Shown in pieces: positions 60,028 to 64,000 of a DNA stretch of 64,000 bases (its first letter is position 1; the number at the start of each line of letters is the position of its first letter). This DNA is from Hypomesus transpacificus (lineage: Eukaryota > Chordata > Actinopteri > Osmeriformes > Osmeridae). Both the position numbers and the translations under genes were made by a program. Below the pieces are notes generated by a model. That model had not been told where the DNA came from. It saw only the letters and a list, made by a program, of their open reading frames with translations, and made no database searches. The DNA is taken from the NCBI RefSeq assembly GCF_021917145.1, contig NC_061061.1:9970494-10034493 (forward strand), given 5' to 3'.

Positions 60028-61375
60028 CTTTACCAGTTCACCTAAAGTAGTAGGGTGTTCTGTCAATTTTTTACTAAGCCAATATTGCAATGAAACAATT
60101 AAGTGTCATGTTCATAGCATACATTAAATTATGAGGTTTATAGAAAAAAATCCTGGCTATTAATCCATCCATGCTACGAGGGGATAACCTATAAAAAGTT
60201 GTACGCAGAAAAAGCCGAAAACTACAAGACGGAAGAAGGAATAATTTTATTGGGCTTTATCAAAAATCCAAAAGACAGGGCGAACAGGACACTGACAGCA
60301 AGGAACTAAACAACTATACAAACTTTCAGACTGTTGTAGATAATTTATGGTCACTGAAGCGTTTGGGATTACAAAAATATAAAATGTATAGCGAAGATCA
60401 AGAAATAACACAGATATTTCATATACACTAAAATCTGCTTAATACATTTGCATTCATAAATGTGGAATTTCATGGTGAAGCAATAGTTCCCACAGATATT
60501 AATATAAACATAGCTATAACCTTAAAACACTAGACAGCTATAACTTTAAAACACTAGACTAGTAGTTATTGTTGAGAGATGTTTACTTTTGAAGTAAGAG
60601 AAAAATAAGCAATATTATTTATTTTAATGTATTTTAGTTACTAAAAGAAAAAGCATTATTCTCATTCTTTAATGTCTCAAAAGACTGAGTACTTGCATTG
60701 TGCAATGTCTTATGTCAAGTCTTTTGTTACTGTAGATAAAAAGGCTTAATTAATGTCACAACTTGACCACTTTTGCATACAATACAGGGGTTGACTTGTA
60801 AACTATTCATGATTGACAGATTATTCCAACCAATTATCTGTAATATTGCAACACAAGTTTCAGTTCCATTATAACATCTGATACTGTATTATACAGACCA
60901 ACTTACTAACATGATCCAAGACACCTACGCTATCTGTAGAATCTTTCAGGAACCTTAGTTTCAGAAACAGTTTTTTGGATCCTGTCAAAACTTCCCCAAG
61001 TGGCACAATTTTGAGTGAAACCACAAACTGTTGTCTTGCATTGACATTACAACATTAACCCAAGCTACTTGGTTCCACATGAGCCAACATCTCTTTTGTG
61101 AAAATTTGCCTAATCCAACTGATGCCAACAGGTTAACTATTAACGTATTGATCTCTTGGAAAGCCCTCTATAGGTCACAATCTATTTGTCACAGTGGAAG
61201 TCTATGATCAAAATGAAACCTCCAAACCCAGGTTTGTATCATCCTATCCTTTTTCCATGCCAGATTTTACAGCCATGTTTCTTCTCCTCAATCTATTTCA
61301 TTCACACCCTACTTCCTCTCCTGGTCATGGGAAGACACTCTCCCTGTTCCTACCATTCTTTACCTTCCTCACACA

Positions 61376-61447
61376 TCTCTTCTCTCTCCCTCCCTCTCTC
61401 CCTCCCTCTCTCCCTCCCTCTCTCCCTCTCTCTCTCCCCCCCCCCCC
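61376..61447. repeat. Pyrimidine microsatellite (CTCTCTCCCTCC)n and poly-C
   Basis: About five 12-bp units followed by a run of C, immediately beyond the tmem79 stop codon in its 3' UTR (purine-rich in the transcript). Confidence 0.9.
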
Positions 61448-61453
61448 ATCCTC

Positions 61454-63483
61454 CTATCCCCAGAATCTCTGGCGAGGGGATGAAGGTGACTCGTCGGGTA
61501 CATGGGCCTCCTGGGCAAAGATGGTGCCTTTTGCATCCATGGCAAAGATGAAGTACAAGTTGGCAACCAGCATGGCCACGGTGGGCAAAAAGGACAGTCC
61601 GAAACCAAAGCCCCGTATGCTGCTGCCAAGGGCAGCTGCCGCCCAGTACACCAGCCTGCAGGGGCACAGAGATGTGGTTACATGTCTGCAGCTTACTCAA
61701 TACGATTCACCTGCTGTGGATCCAGGGAAGCGCCATTCAGTCAGACATGCATATCAAAGCCACGCGAGAGAGTTCAGTGGACAACTATCGAACAATGACT
61801 TGTTATTGGTCCCTTTAAAATTGATTTGACGTTTCTTTACCTTCCGAAAGCGAAAATGATGGTAAGCAGGGGCACCAGTTTGAGCAGATCCTGGCTAAGG
61901 TAGGGCGCCATGACAGCCAGCTGCAGGAAGTAGAGCAGGAAGAGGGAGATGGAGTCGTCCACGAAGCGGCGGTGCACGCCCACCTCCCTGGCCTCCAACT
62001 CGCCGTCACACAGAGGCTTTACCGCGCCCAGGCGCAGCCGACTCACGCCCAGCACCAGCCAACCTGGGGGGAGAAACAGTAGGGTTGGTATATGCTGGGC
62101 AGTCTCTAAAACTAGTTTTTTCACCACTGTTCTTGAACAGACCTTCTGTTGTACTTTTTGTTTACAGTTGGAATTTCATGGGGAAAAAACGAAATATAAG
62201 AAACTCATTTGCAGGTACTGAAAGAGGAAGAATTCCCCAGAGATATGGAAAAAAAGGAGCCACTAGTACTTCCTATATACCCAGTACGATGGGAACCACA
62301 GCGAAAACGGAACAGCGCAGGGTGTACACAAGTCTGAGGGGGGAGCCGTTGAGCAGCGGGGCGTCGAAGGGGAGGAAGACGTACCCCCCCCACACCAGCA
62401 GGGGGAAGATCAGGGCAGCCGTGGACACAGACACACCCATCTTCAGAGAGTCTCTGTTGCAACAACCACTCCCCCCTTGAGAGAGAGAGGAGGAAAGAGA
62501 GAGGTTGGCGCAATCCAAAGGCCTTTTTTATTAACTGTGAAACTAATACAACAGGTCTAACAGGTTAAGGGTATACATTGCACAAAACAATGTTAGAAGG
62601 ATGGAAAGACACATTTGTCTTTAGCGTGGGTTACAGTACAACACAGAAATGAAGGAAAGTTACTGAGTGAGTGTACGAGGTGTGCCTTCTAAAAAAACGA
62701 CAACAAAACCACTGATAAAGTGCTAGAACAATGCACTTCTGCTCCTTGATTATCTGCTGTACTGCATTATTTGTCAATTTGAATCAACACATCTGATTTA
62801 TGAATAAATGAAGTATGAAAGGTGTTTTTGCGGTGCCTACATTTCGGGGAGGCTCCCTCTATGGCCCAGTCCTGGTAGTATACATCCGGTGGGGTTCCAT
62901 GGGGACCGAGGAACGGCGTTTTGGGCGTCTCACCATTCCAGAACGTCTCACTTTCTCTGGGAGAGACCGGGTCGCTGGAGGAGTGCAAGATGGTGATGGC
63001 CGGATTGAAGACCTGCGCAGCCTTTGCGGGCAAAGAGTTTATTCCTCCTTCCCCCTCCTCGTCTTCCACGTCAATCTCTAGCTGTCCCTTCTCCCCCCTC
63101 TGTCTCGGCGTCTCCGTCTCAAGCCAGGCCTCCGGCGCTCGGGCCCTGTCTGGGCCCCCTCCCAGCTCGCTCTCCGTCCTGCTCTCGCCGCCGTGGAGGG
63201 AGAGACACTCCGACCGCACGCTCCTGCACTCTCCCTTGCCGCCCGCGTTCTCTTTCTCGGTCACCTCGCTTCCGTCGTCCCTCCCCTTTTCAGAGTCTCG
63301 GTCCTCCCGCCACTGGAGTGTGGCTGGCTCAAATTTGGCAGAGCTGACCATCTCCTCCTCCTCGCTCTCCATCTTTTTCTCAGGATCCATCTCTTTCGGC
63401 CAGGGTACCTCTGCGCTCCATGCAAGGCCTTTGAATGAGGCCTCGTTAAGTAGTTCCAGGTTTGAAGGTAAGAACTCAGACAT
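61454..63483 (-). CDS. tmem79: tmem79 (mattrin-like transmembrane protein 79), complete, four coding exons
   Basis: Minus-strand exons 63,483-62,841, 62,475-62,281, 62,063-61,841 and 61,655-61,454 (TAG); phases agree, 420 residues (human about 394). The N-terminal 215 residues are acidic and low in conservation, with NSLPAKAAQVFNPA matching the family NLLPEKAARAFVP. A cysteine motif (SGCCNRD) follows, then five or six hydrophobic segments with strong family text: LIFPLLVWGGYVFLPFDAPL, LRLVYTLRCSVFAVVPIVLG, FVDDSISLFLLYFLQLAVMA PYL, LVYWAAAALGSSIRGFGFGL SFLP. The mammalian protein is a Golgi/lamellar-granule membrane protein of the MAPEG-like fold needed for skin barrier; the fish role is inferred. 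ATG 63,483 (MSEFLP) was chosen as the first in frame. It is convergent with cct3, as in human. Confidence 0.94.
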
Positions 63484-63828
63484 TGGTTTAGCACCCAACG
63501 TTCACACAGGTTGTTCGTCTAGTGGCTTTGGTAGTCTACGCAGTCTTGGTTGAGTTTCAATATCTATGGTCACATTATATTCCTTTGTTCTTCCTGCCAG
63601 TAGAAATCTTTAGTAGTTTTGCCTTGACCAGTGAAAGTTTCAGTTCAGGTTTGCATGACTAATGGATTCCTCTGTGTCATCCCCTGTAGGACCCAATAAA
63701 GGAAAGCCAGTTAACAAATCATACCTCCCTTTAGATAATAATCATATCTTGAGAGGGCTAGCAACTTAGTATTGCCTGATTGGAGTACTGATGTCGCTGC
63801 CATGCTCTAACAATAAGTAAGTACAATA

Positions 63829-63876
<48 letters not shown>

Positions 63877-64000
63877 AAAGAATGAATGAATGAACACGTT
63901 CACTTAATCAAGACATTTACTCTTTGCAAGTCGCTCTGAACAAAAGCGTTTGCTATTCAATAAAAATTTAAATATACCAGCACGCTGCCCCCCCCCCCCC
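63484..64000. other. tmem79 upstream region with simple repeats
   Basis: No coding exon seen. Contains an (AT)n microsatellite at 63,831-63,870, a damaged SINE-tail piece at about 63,915-63,955 (AAGTCGCTCTGAACAAAAGC GTTTGCT), and a terminal poly-C run where the window ends. Confidence 0.7.
63831..63870. repeat. (AT)n microsatellite
   Basis: About 20 perfect AT units upstream of tmem79. Confidence 0.95.

Larger units (their letters stand above)
59722..61453. other. Promoter region of the 58-60 kb gene and intergenic DNA to tmem79
   Basis: Contains the exact 55-bp duplication at 59,770, a consensus CRE at 60,020, then about 1.2 kb of AT-rich sequence with no coding exon, and the pyrimidine microsatellite just beyond the tmem79 stop. 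Confidence 0.55.

Overview
This window is vertebrate nuclear DNA, almost certainly from a teleost fish. The evidence is large multi-exon genes with GT-AG introns, orthologues of vertebrate single-copy genes, and V-SINE-type, Tc1-like and hAT repeats of kinds typical of fish. The species cannot be fixed from sequence alone. The SINE tails recall salmonid, pike and smelt genomes, but that is only an impression.

Layout. (1) 1-1,883, plus: the last six coding exons of a natriuretic-peptide-receptor guanylate cyclase (npr1-like). (2) 1,884-7,649: UTR and intergenic DNA with two V-SINE-like copies. (3) 7,650-8,816, plus: an intronless FUT9-like alpha-1,3-fucosyltransferase. (4) 8,969-11,407: an apparently intact hAT transposon with a 614-residue transposase, terminal inverted repeats and a perfect 8-bp target duplication. 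(5) 11.4-18.5 kb: a repeat graveyard with two further hAT-type insertions, a THAP-domain remnant and a Gypsy pol fragment between LTR-like repeats. (6) 22,683-19,019, minus: a seven-exon gene for a 448-residue protein I do not recognise. (7) 26,026-25,304, minus: a C2CD4-like protein that lacks the C2 domain. (8) 27,517-44,408, plus: complete gon4l (zebrafish ugly duckling), 30 coding exons, about 2,162 residues. Its intron 13 carries a 1.74-kb 20-bp minisatellite with higher-order structure. (9) 45,025-45,700: a non-autonomous hAT with internal 90-bp repeats. (10) 45,908-49,711, plus: pdia3. (11) 50,775-56,488, plus: cct3. (12) 59,721-58,115, minus: a compact three-exon gene for an unrecognised 155-residue protein. 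(13) 63,483-61,454, minus: tmem79.

The gene set (NPR1-like, GON4L, CCT3, TMEM79, possibly C2CD4D-like) matches human 1q21-q22 from memory, and cct3 and tmem79 are convergent as in human. pdia3 between gon4l and cct3 is a departure from that block. These genes do not form one pathway: they cover receptor signalling, glycan synthesis, chromatin repression, ER protein folding, cytosolic chaperonin and a membrane protein.

Every reconstructed gene below was checked for splice-phase continuity by hand. No similarity search was possible. Family names rest on recognised motifs. The two unrecognised minus-strand genes rest only on splice signals, phase agreement and open frames.
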